Assembly: GCA_963802275.1 (NCBI GenBank)
Contig: CAWDIB010000003.1
Location: 124,001-188,000 of the forward strand
DNA from: CAZMZW01 sp963802275
Lineage (GTDB): Bacteria; Chloroflexota; Anaerolineae; Anaerolineales; Anaerolineaceae
Length of the DNA: 64,000 nt
Reading direction: 5' to 3'
Below, piece after piece: positions 44,209 to 52,870 of the stretch. Made by a program: the position numbers and the translations under genes. The notes beneath the pieces were generated by a model that saw nothing but the letters and a program-made list of their open reading frames with translations, was not told the DNA's origin and ran no database searches. Within the stretch, counting starts at the first letter, position 1; the number at the start of each line of letters is the position of its first letter.

Positions 44209-45153
44209 TTAAACCAGTTTTCTCACGTTTTCCAGTTCCCCGGCACTGCCCAGGTAATTGTTCTTCTCTGCGATGAACTTGGCATACTCATCGATGAAGA
44301 TCTTGCCGGGTTTACGCAGGTCGAAGCCCTCCGGGTGCTGCAGGAAGTATTCGCGGTGTACGCGCGTCCAAACCAGGCGCCCATCGGTATCGATGTTGAT
44401 CTTGGTCACGCCCAACTGCGCCGCCCGGCGGAATTGCCTGGCATCCACTCCATTGGCGCCCTGCAGTTTGCCGCCGGCAGCGTTGATGCGCTCCACCTCT
44501 TCTTTCGGAACGGAACTGCTGCCGTGCATCACCAGTGGGAAACCGGGCAGCTTCTGCTGGATCTCGGTCAGCACATCGAAATGCAGGCTTTGCGAGCCGC
44601 TGAATTTAAAAGCACCGTGGCTGGTGCCGATGGCGACCGCCAGTGAATCGCAGCCGGTCAGGTCCACAAATTTTTTAGCCTGCTCCGGGTTGGTCAGGCG
44701 GGCTTCGTTATCGCTCACCTTGACGTGTTCTTCCACGCCGCCGATCTGCCCCAGTTCCGCTTCCACCACCAGTCCCTTGGCGTGCGCGGCGTCCACCACG
44801 CGCTTGGTGATCTCCACATTCTTTTCAAAAGTCTCTGCGCTGGCATCGATCATCACTGAGCTGTAAAAACCGCTTTTGATGCAGTCATAGCAGGTATCTT
44901 CGTCCCCATGATCCAGATGGACCGCGAAAATGGATTGCGGGAACACTTTATCGGCGCTGCGGAACAGGCCTTCCAGCATGATTGTGCTGGCATAGTCGCG
45001 GGCACCCTTGCTGATCTGGACGATAAAAGGCGCCTGGCTGTCCAGGTTGCCCTTGAACAACCCCAGGGCTTGTTCCATGTTGTTGATGTTGTACGCCCCG
45101 ATGGCAAATTTGCCGTAGGCGGCTTTAAATAATTTCTTGGTGGTGACGATCAT
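44209..45153 (-). CDS. fba: class II fructose-bisphosphate aldolase family protein
   Basis: 314 aa. The class II zinc aldolase marks are HLDHGDEDTCYDCIKSGF (the two metal-binding His/Asp), VEAELGQIGGVEEH and, near the end, VMHGSSSVPKEE then GVTKINIDTDGR, whose NIDTD phosphate-binding residues are typical. It splits fructose-1,6-bisphosphate or a related ketose bisphosphate such as tagatose-1,6-bisphosphate. The latter is possible in this sugar-rich region. A terminator follows. It precedes the lipid genes only by position, since all are on the minus strand. Confidence 0.88.
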   Translation of the reverse strand: MIVTTKKLFKAAYGKFAIGAYNINNMEQALGLFKGNLDSQAPFIVQISKGARDYASTIMLEGLFRSADKVFPQSIFAVHLDHGDEDTCYDCIKSGFYSSVMIDASAETFEKNVEITKRVVDAAHAKGLVVEAELGQIGGVEEHVKVSDNEARLTNPEQAKKFVDLTGCDSLAVAIGTSHGAFKFSGSQSLHFDVLTEIQQKLPGFPLVMHGSSSVPKEEVERINAAGGKLQGANGVDARQFRRAAQLGVTKINIDTDGRLVWTRVHREYFLQHPEGFDLRKPGKIFIDEYAKFIAEKNNYLGSAGELENVRKLV

Positions 45154-45155
45154 AC

Positions 45156-45983
45156 TTAACTCCTTGGCTTCAAAAAATCCGCAGCAATTATAAAGCAGAA
45201 TGTCCTTAATGAGCGGTGATATGCGTGGGAAGAGTAAAACTGCTGAGCGAATATGTTTTGTGGTTGTGGAAAATAATCTATTTTTTCTGTCTGTGCCGCC
45301 CGGTCGCTACGCGACAGGGCTACCCCATGTGATATGGTGGTGGTGACGAAGAACACTGCGAGGAGGATGATCACTCCGAGGACGATCAAATCAAAGACGT
45401 TGATTGCACCAAATGGCAGATGAATGACCGGGTTGCCGGTGAAAAAAACGATGGTGTTGGCGCTCATGGCGATCACCCGTGCTTCGGTCGGTCCCAGCCG
45501 GCCAAAGGAGATCTGAAAAACACCCTCGATCGAGGTGATGAGAAACACGAGATTGGTCATGCACAAATAAGCGATGAGCGCCAGTACGGCCAATTTAAAG
45601 TCCACGAAGGGTGAAAGAGCCAACCCGAGAAAGATAAACACTTCGCTGATGATATCCACGGCATGGTCAATGAAAAAACCGTAACGCGGGCGTTCGATCT
45701 TGCGGTAGCGTGCCAGTGTGCCATCCAGGCTGTCGCCGAACCAGTTCAGGATGAAGCCCAGTGAAGCCAGCCACAGGTAATCCCTGCTGAAATTGGTCAG
45801 CCAGTAAGATAAGGCGATTAATACCGATGCGAGCAGTCCGAAAACGGTTAGCATGTCGGGATTCACCCAACCCGGCATGTTCTTTGCCAACCAGGCCAGG
45901 GCTGGTCTTTCCAATGAAGCAAAGAAGATTTCGTTGACCCTTTTATGTTTTTCGATTCCCGTTTTCGCTTTGTCTTTTGGCAT
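45156..45983 (-). CDS. CDP-alcohol phosphatidyltransferase (PI-phosphate synthase-like)
   Basis: 275 aa from ATG 45983. The CDP-alcohol motif DxxDGxxARx8GxxxDxxxD reads DSLDGTLARYRKIERPRYGFFIDHAVD, and six hydrophobic helices follow. It would join CDP-diacylglycerol to an alcohol such as inositol phosphate. The next gene upstream in the same direction is an LpxL/PatA-like acyltransferase, the combination seen in phosphatidylinositol (mannoside) synthesis. The last ~40 residues (SRSDRAAQTEKIDYFP...) do not match the usual ending, so a frameshift near 45310 is possible. Confidence 0.82.
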   Translation of the reverse strand: MPKDKAKTGIEKHKRVNEIFFASLERPALAWLAKNMPGWVNPDMLTVFGLLASVLIALSYWLTNFSRDYLWLASLGFILNWFGDSLDGTLARYRKIERPRYGFFIDHAVDIISEVFIFLGLALSPFVDFKLAVLALIAYLCMTNLVFLITSIEGVFQISFGRLGPTEARVIAMSANTIVFFTGNPVIHLPFGAINVFDLIVLGVIILLAVFFVTTTISHGVALSRSDRAAQTEKIDYFPQPQNIFAQQFYSSHAYHRSLRTFCFIIAADFLKPRS

Positions 45984-46017
45984 GATCACACCCTTTATTT
46001 GATGAATTTATTATAAA

Positions 46018-46920
46018 TCATGGCATTTTGTCCAACGCCCACGGCCAGACCGGGTAGAACATGGACCATTGTTCCGGCGCCCTTCGGATCATGATTTCTG
46101 CTTCGCTCAAGAGTTTTTCTGCATTCACCAGGTATCGTCGGTTGGTGTCCTGATCTGCAGTGAACGGGATCACATCCGAGCAATCCACCACGTACTTGCC
46201 CTGAGCCGTGGAACGACAGGCCACCACTAAAAAGTCCGCCCCGCTTTGCGCAGCCAGGTTGATATAGGTGACTGGCACCGGGGCGGGATGACCAAAGAAG
46301 CGCGGCTGATGGTTGGAAGAATCCATCGGGCGATCCATGCCGGTCAGCACCAGTCCATGGTTCTTCAGCCGCTCGCGGGCGATGCGCATACTCTCAAAGG
46401 ACATCGGCTGGATCTCAATGCCAGAATCCTGGCGCATCTGGTTTTGCCATTGGTAACCGCCTGGGGGTCTTGGGTAGGACAGTGCCAGGATCGGGTAGCC
46501 ATGCAGTGCCATGGCACGTCCGGCCAGGTCAAAATTACTCAGGTGCGGGGCAACGATCATCGTACCCTGCATTCCTTGCAATCTGTCGTTTAAAATTTTG
46601 GTCAGTTGGGGGCTCATGCTGACCATGTCCAGGATGCGCTGCGGGCAGGTCAGGTTATGGTATAGGTCATACAGGCAGACGGCAGTATGCTCAAAGGTCC
46701 TGCGGGTGATTTCATCCAGTTGCTGCCCATCCATGCTCTGTCCGCTCACCACCCATTGGTTGGCTCGCACCGATTGCACCATGCGATTTTTCTTGAATGT
46801 GGCGATGACTCTTCCCAGCCACTCTCCCAGGGGATAGCCGATTCCGGGTGGGATGTACCTGCCCAAGCCAAGGACGATGGCAATGCCTAACCGGCTGTTG
46901 AGGATATCTTGAAAATTCAT
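46018..46920 (-). CDS. LpxL/HtrB/PatA-like lysophospholipid acyltransferase
   Basis: 300 aa. The acyltransferase active site HxxxxD reads APHLSNFDLAGRAM near residue 125. The gene belongs to the LpxL superfamily, which includes mycobacterial PatA that acylates phosphatidylinositol mannoside. Lipid A genes are absent, and a PI-type synthase lies just downstream, so a role in glycolipid or PIM-like acylation is more likely than lipid A. The start is ATG 46920. The interval to the synthase is about 35 nt, which suggests one operon. Confidence 0.8.
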   Translation of the reverse strand: MNFQDILNSRLGIAIVLGLGRYIPPGIGYPLGEWLGRVIATFKKNRMVQSVRANQWVVSGQSMDGQQLDEITRRTFEHTAVCLYDLYHNLTCPQRILDMVSMSPQLTKILNDRLQGMQGTMIVAPHLSNFDLAGRAMALHGYPILALSYPRPPGGYQWQNQMRQDSGIEIQPMSFESMRIARERLKNHGLVLTGMDRPMDSSNHQPRFFGHPAPVPVTYINLAAQSGADFLVVACRSTAQGKYVVDCSDVIPFTADQDTNRRYLVNAEKLLSEAEIMIRRAPEQWSMFYPVWPWALDKMP

Positions 46921-46998
46921 AATTAATAGGAAGTAATCAAATCAATCATACCTTGTTGCGTGGTGGAAAGACCTCCCCGATTATTGGATTTCTTTCCA

Positions 46999-47766
46999 CT
47001 ATTCAGTTTTTTTCAGGTCTAGCACATTTTGCTTGTTTGATTGGTTGAGGATTTCCACGTTGAAGGAAAAACGATCTCCTCGGTAAAAACTTTCGGCATG
47101 TTCAAATGGGCGGTCATTTTGGTCATAGTTGGTGCCGACAATAAAGAGAATTGGGAAAGCAGGCTTTACATCGAGCAGTTCACCTTCCGGCGGCGGGCAG
47201 GCAATCGCTTCGATGGAACGCACCGAGCGCACCGGCAAAGTCTCGAATTTTCTGGCCAGGATGTCATACAGGGAATTCTTTTCCAGGTTCTCGTGCAGCA
47301 GGGCAAAGTAGCGGTTGAAGGGCAGATAACTGATATCAATGGCCATGATCTGGTCATCCGCCAGGCGCAGGCGTTTGATCATGATGGCTGGTTCATTGTC
47401 CTTGAGGTTCAGAATCTGGGCAATGTAACCGCTGGGGGGAATGGTTTCAAATTTGAGCATACGCGAGTGCGGTTTCAACCCCCGCTGCTTCATATCCTGG
47501 CTGAAACCGGTCAGGAAAAAAAGCGGTTTTTCGATGTTGTACTGGGTGACGAACGTGCCGCGTCCCTGCGTCCTTTTTAATTTCCCCTGAATGACCAGCT
47601 CATTGATCGCCTGGCGGATGGTGGTACGGCTGACTTGGAACTGCTCGCACAATTCCGCTTCCGAGGGGATTTGCTCACCGGCTTTCCACACACCCGTAAC
47701 AATCTGATTCAAGATGAAGGATTTAAGCTGATAATAGAGGGGTATGGGGCTGTTTGTGTCAAGCAT
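46999..47766 (-). CDS. GntR/HutC-family (UTRA domain) regulator
   Basis: 255 aa from ATG 47766. An N-terminal GntR winged helix (PLYYQLKSFILNQIVTGVWKAGEQIPSEAELCEQFQVSRTTIRQAINELVIQGKLKRTQGRGTFV) joins a UTRA ligand domain (HSRMLKFETIPP, IKRLRLADDQIMAIDISYLPF). Proteins of this kind (NagR, DasR) answer to phosphorylated amino sugars. It is divergent from the PTS operon. A 28-bp palindrome sits directly upstream, and a related one lies within the PTS promoter, so I infer both are its operators. Confidence 0.88.
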   Translation of the reverse strand: MLDTNSPIPLYYQLKSFILNQIVTGVWKAGEQIPSEAELCEQFQVSRTTIRQAINELVIQGKLKRTQGRGTFVTQYNIEKPLFFLTGFSQDMKQRGLKPHSRMLKFETIPPSGYIAQILNLKDNEPAIMIKRLRLADDQIMAIDISYLPFNRYFALLHENLEKNSLYDILARKFETLPVRSVRSIEAIACPPPEGELLDVKPAFPILFIVGTNYDQNDRPFEHAESFYRGDRFSFNVEILNQSNKQNVLDLKKTE

Positions 47767-47780
47767 GATTTCAGAGTACC

Positions 47781-47808
47781 ATACAGGTAATAATGTTATT
47801 ACCTGTAT
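47781..47808. promoter_or_regulatory. 28-bp palindromic GntR operator before the regulator gene
   Basis: ATACAGGTAATAA (47781-47793) and TTATTACCTGTAT (47796-47808) form a perfect palindrome around a TG spacer, 15 bp from the regulator ATG. This suits autorepression. Confidence 0.75.
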
Positions 47809-47879
47809 CATTATAATGATTTTATCAGGACAGTGCAAGCTTTTGTTTACATAAATGCTGGATTGAACCTTAAAAACTC

Positions 47880-47907
47880 TTGATTATTTCGCGGAAATGC
47901 CTATAAT
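47880..47907 (+). promoter_or_regulatory. promoter P1 of the PTS operon
   Basis: TTGATT (47880-47885), a 16-bp spacer, then TATAAT (47902-47907). An inverted repeat starts 9 bp after the -10, as for a repressor operator. Confidence 0.6.
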
Positions 47908-47915
47908 TTATCTGG

Positions 47916-47940
47916 TCGTAATGTTATGACAACATAACGA
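47916..47940. promoter_or_regulatory. inverted repeat downstream of P1, probable second GntR operator
   Basis: TCGTAATGTT (47916-47925) and AACATAACGA (47931-47940) pair at nine of ten positions. The core TAATGTTAT also occurs in the palindrome at 47781, which suggests a common regulator. Confidence 0.55.
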
Positions 47941-47962
47941 ATTTAGAAACAGGTTACCTCGG

Positions 47963-47990
47963 TTGATTTTTGTTCTTGAATCAGTATAAT
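47963..47990 (+). promoter_or_regulatory. possible second promoter P2 of the PTS operon
   Basis: TTGATT (47963-47968), a 16-bp spacer and TATAAT (47985-47990). It lies after the operator at 47916, so it would escape that site. Confidence 0.4.
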
Positions 47991-48046
47991 TATTACAGAG
48001 ATAATAAAATGATCAAACTGGTGAATCATCTCCTGTTAATTTACGG

Positions 48047-48123
48047 GAAGATCACTATGATGGTGAGGGAATCTTCATGATCATGCATAAGCGCTTAACA
48101 AATAATAAAGCGCTTATTTTTTT
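48047..48123 (+). terminator. hairpin and intrinsic terminator in the PTS 5' leader
   Basis: GAAGAT (48047-48052) pairs with ATCTTC (48071-48076), with an inner CAC/GTG pairing. Then TAAGCGCTT (48088-48096) and AAGCGCTTA (48108-48116) form a perfect 9-bp stem followed by seven T (48117-48123). It lies between both candidate promoters and the first PTS gene, so it either ends a short leader RNA or works as an attenuator. Confidence 0.8.
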
Positions 48124-48195
48124 CTCAAGGAGGTCCCTGATCCAAAGTAACAAAATAATCAACCACACAATCAAATTCATTTTTGAGGAGCAGGC

Positions 48196-48498
48196 ATGAT
48201 TCAAATCGTTACAGCATGTGGGGCAGGTCAGGGAAGCAGCTTGGTATTAAGGATGTACACGGAAGATGTAATTAAGGAGATGGGCATCGAAGCAGCGGTG
48301 GAAGCCTTGGATGCCTCCATGGCGAAAAGTCAAAGATGTGATCTGGTCTTGACTTCGAAAGCGCTGGTTGAGGTGGTTACGGACCCATCCAGGCACGAGA
48401 CACGCTGGGTGACCAACTACATTGATAAAAATTCCATCAGGAAGCAATTGGAAGAGTACTGCACGGAACATAAAATTCCCTTTAAAAAGAAAGCCTAG
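48196..48498 (+). CDS. ulaB: PTS IIB component (ascorbate/SgaB family)
   Basis: 100 aa. The phosphorylated Cys lies in TACGAGQGSSLVLRM near residue 9, a signature of the UlaB/SgaB IIB family. It receives the phosphate from IIA and hands it to the sugar during transport by IIC. It begins at ATG 48196 with GGAG 11 bases upstream. It is followed by IIC, an SIS-domain isomerase and IIA in the same direction. UlaB-like proteins work on ascorbate in E. coli, but relatives handle other sugars. Confidence 0.88.
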   Translation: MIQIVTACGAGQGSSLVLRMYTEDVIKEMGIEAAVEALDASMAKSQRCDLVLTSKALVEVVTDPSRHETRWVTNYIDKNSIRKQLEEYCTEHKIPFKKKA

Positions 48499-48607
48499 TT
48501 CCGTGAAAAAAATCTATTCAAAGGAGGTGGTCAAACATTCAAATAAAAATTTATCAGAAGTAAGATCATTGTTGTTTCAATATTATTTATAAATAAGGAG
48601 CATAAAA

Positions 48608-49894
48608 ATGCAAGGCAATGTGTTTACGGATGTCATTACCTGGATAGCAACAAATGTTATCCAAGATCCCGCACTGCTTTTAGGCCTCGTCGCGTTGATT
48701 GGTCTTTTGCTTCAGAAAAAGGACTTCAGCGCAACAGTGCAGGGAACATTAAAGACCATTGTTGGTTACTTGATCCTGCAACAAGGATCGGGTGTTCTGG
48801 TGGGAGCCATCCAACAATTAGCCCCCATTATGGAAACAGCCTTCGGGGTGAAAGCCGCCGGTTTGAGCGGTCCCATGTTGGATACTTTCATTAAGAATTA
48901 TGCCGGCTATGCAGCGATCATCATGATGGGTGGCTTTATTCTGAACCTCATCCTGGCACGCCTAACCCCGTTGAAATACGTATATCTCACCGGCCACCTG
49001 ATGTACTGGATTGCCCTCTTATTCCTGGCAGTTGCCCTTGAGGTGAATCCTGCTACGCCCATTTCCACCCTGCTGATTCTCGGCAGTATCTTTACCGGTC
49101 TGTACTGGACGCTGCAGCCTGCACTCACCCAGCCCTTTATGAGGAAGATCATGGGCATGAATGAGATTGCCCTCGGGCATACCTCGGCTTCCAATGACTG
49201 GCTTGCAGGTGTGTTTGGTAAATTTGTTGGCAAACCAGAAGATAGCTCGGAAAAATTGAAAGTTCCGAAGTGGATGGGTTTCTTGCGCGATGTGACCGCT
49301 GGATCAGCATTCCTGATCTGTGTGCTCCTGGTCCTGCTTGCCGTCATCGGCGTCTTGATGGGCAAAGTGGGAACAAACGTAGCCACGTATGTGCTGAGTT
49401 CCTTCAAAGCCGGCCTGACCTTTGCCATGGGCATCACCGTCCTGCTGTTTGGCGTGCGTATGGTCATTGCTGAGATCGTGCCCGCCTTCCGCGGCTTCGC
49501 CATGAAGGTTGTACCGGATGCCAAGCCCGCTCTGGACTGCCCGGTCATCTTTGACTATGCCCCCACGGCTGTCATCGTTGGATTCGTTTCCTGCACGGTT
49601 GCATTTCTGCTGCTGATGATCCTCTTTGGACCAATAATGCAGTGGACCACTATTGTGCCGCCGTTCATCATGTTGTTCTTCGTTGGTGGCGCCAGCGCGG
49701 TGTTTGGAAATGCCACCGGTGGTTTCAAGGGAGCGATTTTGGGTGGTGTCATCGCCGGCGTTCTGCTGGCTGTTGGACAGGCTATTGTTACCCCCATGCT
49801 GGCCACCACTGCCCCCGAGTTGTCCCTGATCCAGGATCCTGACTGGATGATCATCGTCTTGATTTTGAAACCTTTGCTGGGTCTGTTCCTGTAA
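48608..49894 (+). CDS. ulaA: PTS IIC component (ascorbate/SgaT family)
   Basis: 428 aa with about eleven membrane helices, the UlaA/SgaT permease fold. Family-typical stretches are LLLQKKDFSATVQGTLKTIVG, GYLILQQGSGVL and EIALGHTSASNDWLAGVFGKFVG. It carries the sugar across the membrane while IIB phosphorylates it. The start ATG 48608 follows AAGGAG. The 109-bp gap to ulaB holds a second AAGGAGG without a gene. Ascorbate is only one possibility; the downstream SIS protein and regional amino-sugar genes suggest an N-acetylated or amino sugar. Confidence 0.88.
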   Translation: MQGNVFTDVITWIATNVIQDPALLLGLVALIGLLLQKKDFSATVQGTLKTIVGYLILQQGSGVLVGAIQQLAPIMETAFGVKAAGLSGPMLDTFIKNYAGYAAIIMMGGFILNLILARLTPLKYVYLTGHLMYWIALLFLAVALEVNPATPISTLLILGSIFTGLYWTLQPALTQPFMRKIMGMNEIALGHTSASNDWLAGVFGKFVGKPEDSSEKLKVPKWMGFLRDVTAGSAFLICVLLVLLAVIGVLMGKVGTNVATYVLSSFKAGLTFAMGITVLLFGVRMVIAEIVPAFRGFAMKVVPDAKPALDCPVIFDYAPTAVIVGFVSCTVAFLLLMILFGPIMQWTTIVPPFIMLFFVGGASAVFGNATGGFKGAILGGVIAGVLLAVGQAIVTPMLATTAPELSLIQDPDWMIIVLILKPLLGLFL

Positions 49895-50027
49895 AGAGGT
49901 TTTCCGGATAGATAAGTCAAAAGCATCTTAATGACTTAAATTCTTCGAAGGATGGCAGTTGTGATGCATGTAAGATAACTGCCATCCTCTTCTTAAGCAA
50001 TAATTACTATTTTTTTTGGAGGTTTCC

Positions 50028-50777
50028 ATGATCACTGCAGGAAATATGTACTTTGATAATGTCATCACCACCATCGAAAAGGTTCGCCAGACTCAATCAC
50101 AGGCAATTGATACCGCCAGTGAATGGATCAAGGATTTGTTGGAGAAAGACGGGGTTTTGCACTTGTTTGGTTCCGGCCATAGTCATGCCATTACCGAAGA
50201 TGTGTTCTGGCGGGCGGGCGGGCTGGCACAGGTGAATGCCATATTGGATGTGAACCTAACCTTGCATGGTGGCGGCGCTCCTACGCGGGGAACCAACCTG
50301 GAACGTTTGGAAGGGTACGCCAAGATCATTTTTGATAATTATGATCTTCGCAAAGGCGAGATTATCATCATTGTCTCCAATTCCGGAATTAATGCCCTGC
50401 CAGTGGAAGCAGCCATGATCTGCAAGGAATTGGGCCTCAAGGTAATCGCGCTAACCAATCTGGAACAATCCCGGAATGCCAAGTCGCGTCATTCCAGCGG
50501 CAAACGCTTGTTTGAACTGGTAGATTTGGTCATTGACACCTGCGTGGTGCCTGGTGATGCCAGTATTGAAATCGCCCCCAATCTGCCAAAGACGGCACCG
50601 CTTTCCACTGTGATCTCGTGCTCCATCTTGCAAAGCATCGTTGCAGAGGTGGCCACGCGTATGTACAAAGATGGCTTTGAACCACCGGTGGGTTTGAGTG
50701 CTAATGTTCCCGGGGGGGATCTGCGTCTGGCGGAATGGAACAAAAAATTTGGCGGCTCACGATTACGCAACGCCTGA
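50028..50777 (+). CDS. SIS-domain sugar-phosphate isomerase-like protein (UPF0309 type)
   Basis: 249 aa from ATG 50028 with GGAGG upstream. The SIS phosphosugar-binding motifs are LHLFGSGHSHAITEDVFWRAGG near residue 45 and IIIIVSNSGINALPVEAA near residue 108, where SNSG contacts the phosphate. RHSSGKRLFELVDLVIDTC is the family tail. It is a paralogue of the protein at 59234 in the same region. It lies between IIC and IIA of the PTS, so it probably acts on the incoming sugar phosphate. An isomerase or an N-acetyl sugar-P etherase/deaminase role is possible. Confidence 0.8.
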   Translation: MITAGNMYFDNVITTIEKVRQTQSQAIDTASEWIKDLLEKDGVLHLFGSGHSHAITEDVFWRAGGLAQVNAILDVNLTLHGGGAPTRGTNLERLEGYAKIIFDNYDLRKGEIIIIVSNSGINALPVEAAMICKELGLKVIALTNLEQSRNAKSRHSSGKRLFELVDLVIDTCVVPGDASIEIAPNLPKTAPLSTVISCSILQSIVAEVATRMYKDGFEPPVGLSANVPGGDLRLAEWNKKFGGSRLRNA

Positions 50778-50789
50778 GGTACTTTGCGA

Positions 50790-51233
50790 ATGGAAAAAAT
50801 TATTGCCGACCAGGTTTTAGTTAAGCTGAATGTGCCCAATTGGCAGCAGGCAGTGCGGGAAACCGGTCGTCTGCTGGTGGCGGGTGGATTTGCGGAAGAG
50901 CGGTATATTGAGGGTATGGTAAACCTGAGCCAGGAATTGGGTCCGTATATTGTGCTTACACCCGGTGTTGCCATCCCACACGCCAGACCGGAAGAAGGTG
51001 CAATTAAAGTGGGCTTTGCGGTTGTAACGCTCGAACCGCCTATTGATTTTGGAAATGAATATAATGACCCGGTCCATCTTGTGATCGGATTTTGCAGCCC
51101 TGGTGCTGATGCCCATGTGGGTATGATAACCCATATTGCCCGCCTTTTGGGTGTGGAGGGATTTTTGGAGAAGTGCAAGTCGGCGAATACCCCGCAAGAT
51201 TTGGCGGATGTATTCAATCAAACCACCTACTAG
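50790..51233 (+). CDS. PTS IIA component (fructose/mannitol-ascorbate type)
   Basis: 147 aa. The phosphorylatable His is in GVAIPHARPEEGA near residue 66, the EIIA-2 motif. I start at ATG 50790, nine bases after GAGGT; a TTG 6 bp earlier is too close to that site. It completes the set IIB-IIC-SIS-IIA and is followed by a terminator. HPr and enzyme I are not in this window. Confidence 0.88.
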   Translation: MEKIIADQVLVKLNVPNWQQAVRETGRLLVAGGFAEERYIEGMVNLSQELGPYIVLTPGVAIPHARPEEGAIKVGFAVVTLEPPIDFGNEYNDPVHLVIGFCSPGADAHVGMITHIARLLGVEGFLEKCKSANTPQDLADVFNQTTY

Positions 51234-51248
51234 TTTGATTCCAGTTTA

Positions 51249-51285
51249 AAAAGTGTCAGATGTATACTCTGGCACTTTTATTTTT
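51249..51285 (+). terminator. intrinsic terminator of the PTS operon
   Basis: AAAAGTGTCAG (51249-51259) pairs with CTGGCACTTTT (51269-51279) with one G-U pair, followed by a T-rich run. The minus-strand gene that ends at 51312 converges on it. Confidence 0.82.
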
Positions 51286-51311
51286 ATTATTCGATGACTT
51301 ATTTTATCTTG

Positions 51312-52031
51312 TTATTTATTTGCTAATTCTGCCATTTGGGTTTGTCGCAATAGTCTGACCTTATTTTCATCCACCCTTCCGTCAGCAGTCGTAGGTGTGC
51401 GTACTCCTCGGCCACAATGCAAATTGGTTATACCTGTCGCTCTCATTAAACTAACCGCGTTTTCAGAACTAACGCTCCCTGCCAGGAAAATTTCCATTCG
51501 TCCACTAACAATCTCGGCGATGCGGCGGATGTTGGCAGTAGCATCCAGCGCGCTGCCCCCGAAAGCTGTCCCCTTAGTGCTCAACCCACCGGTGTGGATC
51601 GAATGAAAGCCCATTGAAAGCAACTGGTCGAGCGCCTGCCAGGGGTCACGGCACAATTCCCAGCCCAGGTGCATATGGATACGGCCGTCCCCGGCGGCAT
51701 CGCGTAACTGCTCAACCACAGGGATGTCAAGGGTTTGCTCTTTGGTCAGGAATCCAAACATAAAATCCTGCACACCGAGTGCCTTGGCCGCCAATATGTC
51801 TGCCCTGGCTGCCTGCAGGTCGGCGGGGGACGCCTGGAAGGAGCGTGCATGCGGCCTCACCATGAGGATAATGGGGATTTTCACGGTTTGTGCTATAACC
51901 GTCACCATGCCTATGGAAGGGGTGATGCCACTGCAGGGGTAATGCGCTTTCAGATCCAACTGGGTGGCTCCCCCGGCTGCGGCTGCCCGGGCGTCTTCCA
52001 CTGTTTCAACAATAATTTCCAGTGCGTTCAT
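51312..52031 (-). CDS. cutC: CutC family protein
   Basis: 239 aa TIM-barrel protein of the CutC family. It has the N-terminal VETVEDARAAAAGGATQLDL, IILMVRPHARSF, the DFMFGFLTKEQTLD region, HTGGLSTKG and HCGRGVRTP. The family was first tied to copper handling, a role that is disputed; a sugar or phosphate-related enzyme is possible, which fits its place between a Cof-type phosphatase and the PTS. The start overlaps the HAD gene stop by 4 nt. Confidence 0.85.
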   Translation of the reverse strand: MNALEIIVETVEDARAAAAGGATQLDLKAHYPCSGITPSIGMVTVIAQTVKIPIILMVRPHARSFQASPADLQAARADILAAKALGVQDFMFGFLTKEQTLDIPVVEQLRDAAGDGRIHMHLGWELCRDPWQALDQLLSMGFHSIHTGGLSTKGTAFGGSALDATANIRRIAEIVSGRMEIFLAGSVSSENAVSLMRATGITNLHCGRGVRTPTTADGRVDENKVRLLRQTQMAELANK

Positions 52032-52870
52032 TTTTCCTCGCTTGTTAGATTGATGATATGCGCGATGGCGTGGCTGACGCCATCCTCATTATTGGTCGGG
52101 GCTATCCAATTTGCCGCCTGTTTGACTTCGTCCGGTGCGTTACCCATGGCGATGGAATAACCTGCCACGGCAAACATTTCCAGGTCATTAAGATAATCAC
52201 CAATCACAGCGATGCGTTTGAGAGGAATGTGCAAGTGATTGGCCAGCTTGGTCAATGCATCACCTTTCCCCACCCCTTTGGGAAGAATATCCATGGAATG
52301 GCGGCCGGTGAAGGTGATGCTGACATCATGGTTGCCGGATTGATAATACTGGTAGGCTAGATTGATTTTCTCCTCATCTCCAAATAGCAAGCCTTTTTCG
52401 GGCTCGAATGTCAATGCTTCAAGCAGGTCAGGGACTATCTCCCAGTTATAGTCATTGACCCGCTTATGTTGCCTTGTTTTTTCATTTTCTTTTTCGCACA
52501 ACATGAAGTCGGAATGGTCCAGAAAGAGGATCAGGTCATGTTGGCGTGCCAGGAGAATGGCTTTTTCCACTTCATGGCGCGGCAATGTGCGCTGCTGGAT
52601 GATCTCGCCGCTGGAGAGGTCACCGATGAAAGAGCCGCCGGAGCCGATGAAAGGGCCGCGTACAGGCAGCTGCCGGAAAATGAACTCCAGCGTGGATTGG
52701 CTGCGCCCGGTGACCAGGGCAATGCGGATGCCTGCCTCCTGTGCCTTTTTGAAAGCTTGCGGGGCGCTTGCGCAAAGATTGTCATCTGAATCCAATAGTG
52801 TGCCATCCACATCAATGGCGATCAGATCAAAGGATAATGAAGGACTGGTTAACCTTGTCCTACTTTTCAT
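52028..52870 (-). CDS. Cof-type HAD-IIB phosphatase
   Basis: 280 aa. Motif I is LIAIDVDGTLLDSDDN, motif II ALVTGRS, then a cap domain of the Cof type, and motif IV AVIGDYLNDLEMFAVAGYSIAMGNA. Such enzymes remove phosphate from sugar phosphates or flavin nucleotides. The gene overlaps cutC and nagA, so all three are made from one message. The substrate is likely a sugar phosphate of the same pathway. Confidence 0.87.
   Translation of the reverse strand: MKSRTRLTSPSLSFDLIAIDVDGTLLDSDDNLCASAPQAFKKAQEAGIRIALVTGRSQSTLEFIFRQLPVRGPFIGSGGSFIGDLSSGEIIQQRTLPRHEVEKAILLARQHDLILFLDHSDFMLCEKENEKTRQHKRVNDYNWEIVPDLLEALTFEPEKGLLFGDEEKINLAYQYYQSGNHDVSITFTGRHSMDILPKGVGKGDALTKLANHLHIPLKRIAVIGDYLNDLEMFAVAGYSIAMGNAPDEVKQAANWIAPTNNEDGVSHAIAHIINLTSEEK

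Noticed and set aside
48009..48080. A 23-codon ORF in the PTS leader as a leader peptide
   Set aside because: It lacks a ribosome site and has no run of one regulatory amino acid. It overlaps the hairpin, so it could be chance.
48520..48607. A gene following the AAGGAGGT signals at about 48127 and 48522
   Set aside because: Neither is followed by a start codon at a usable distance with an open frame.
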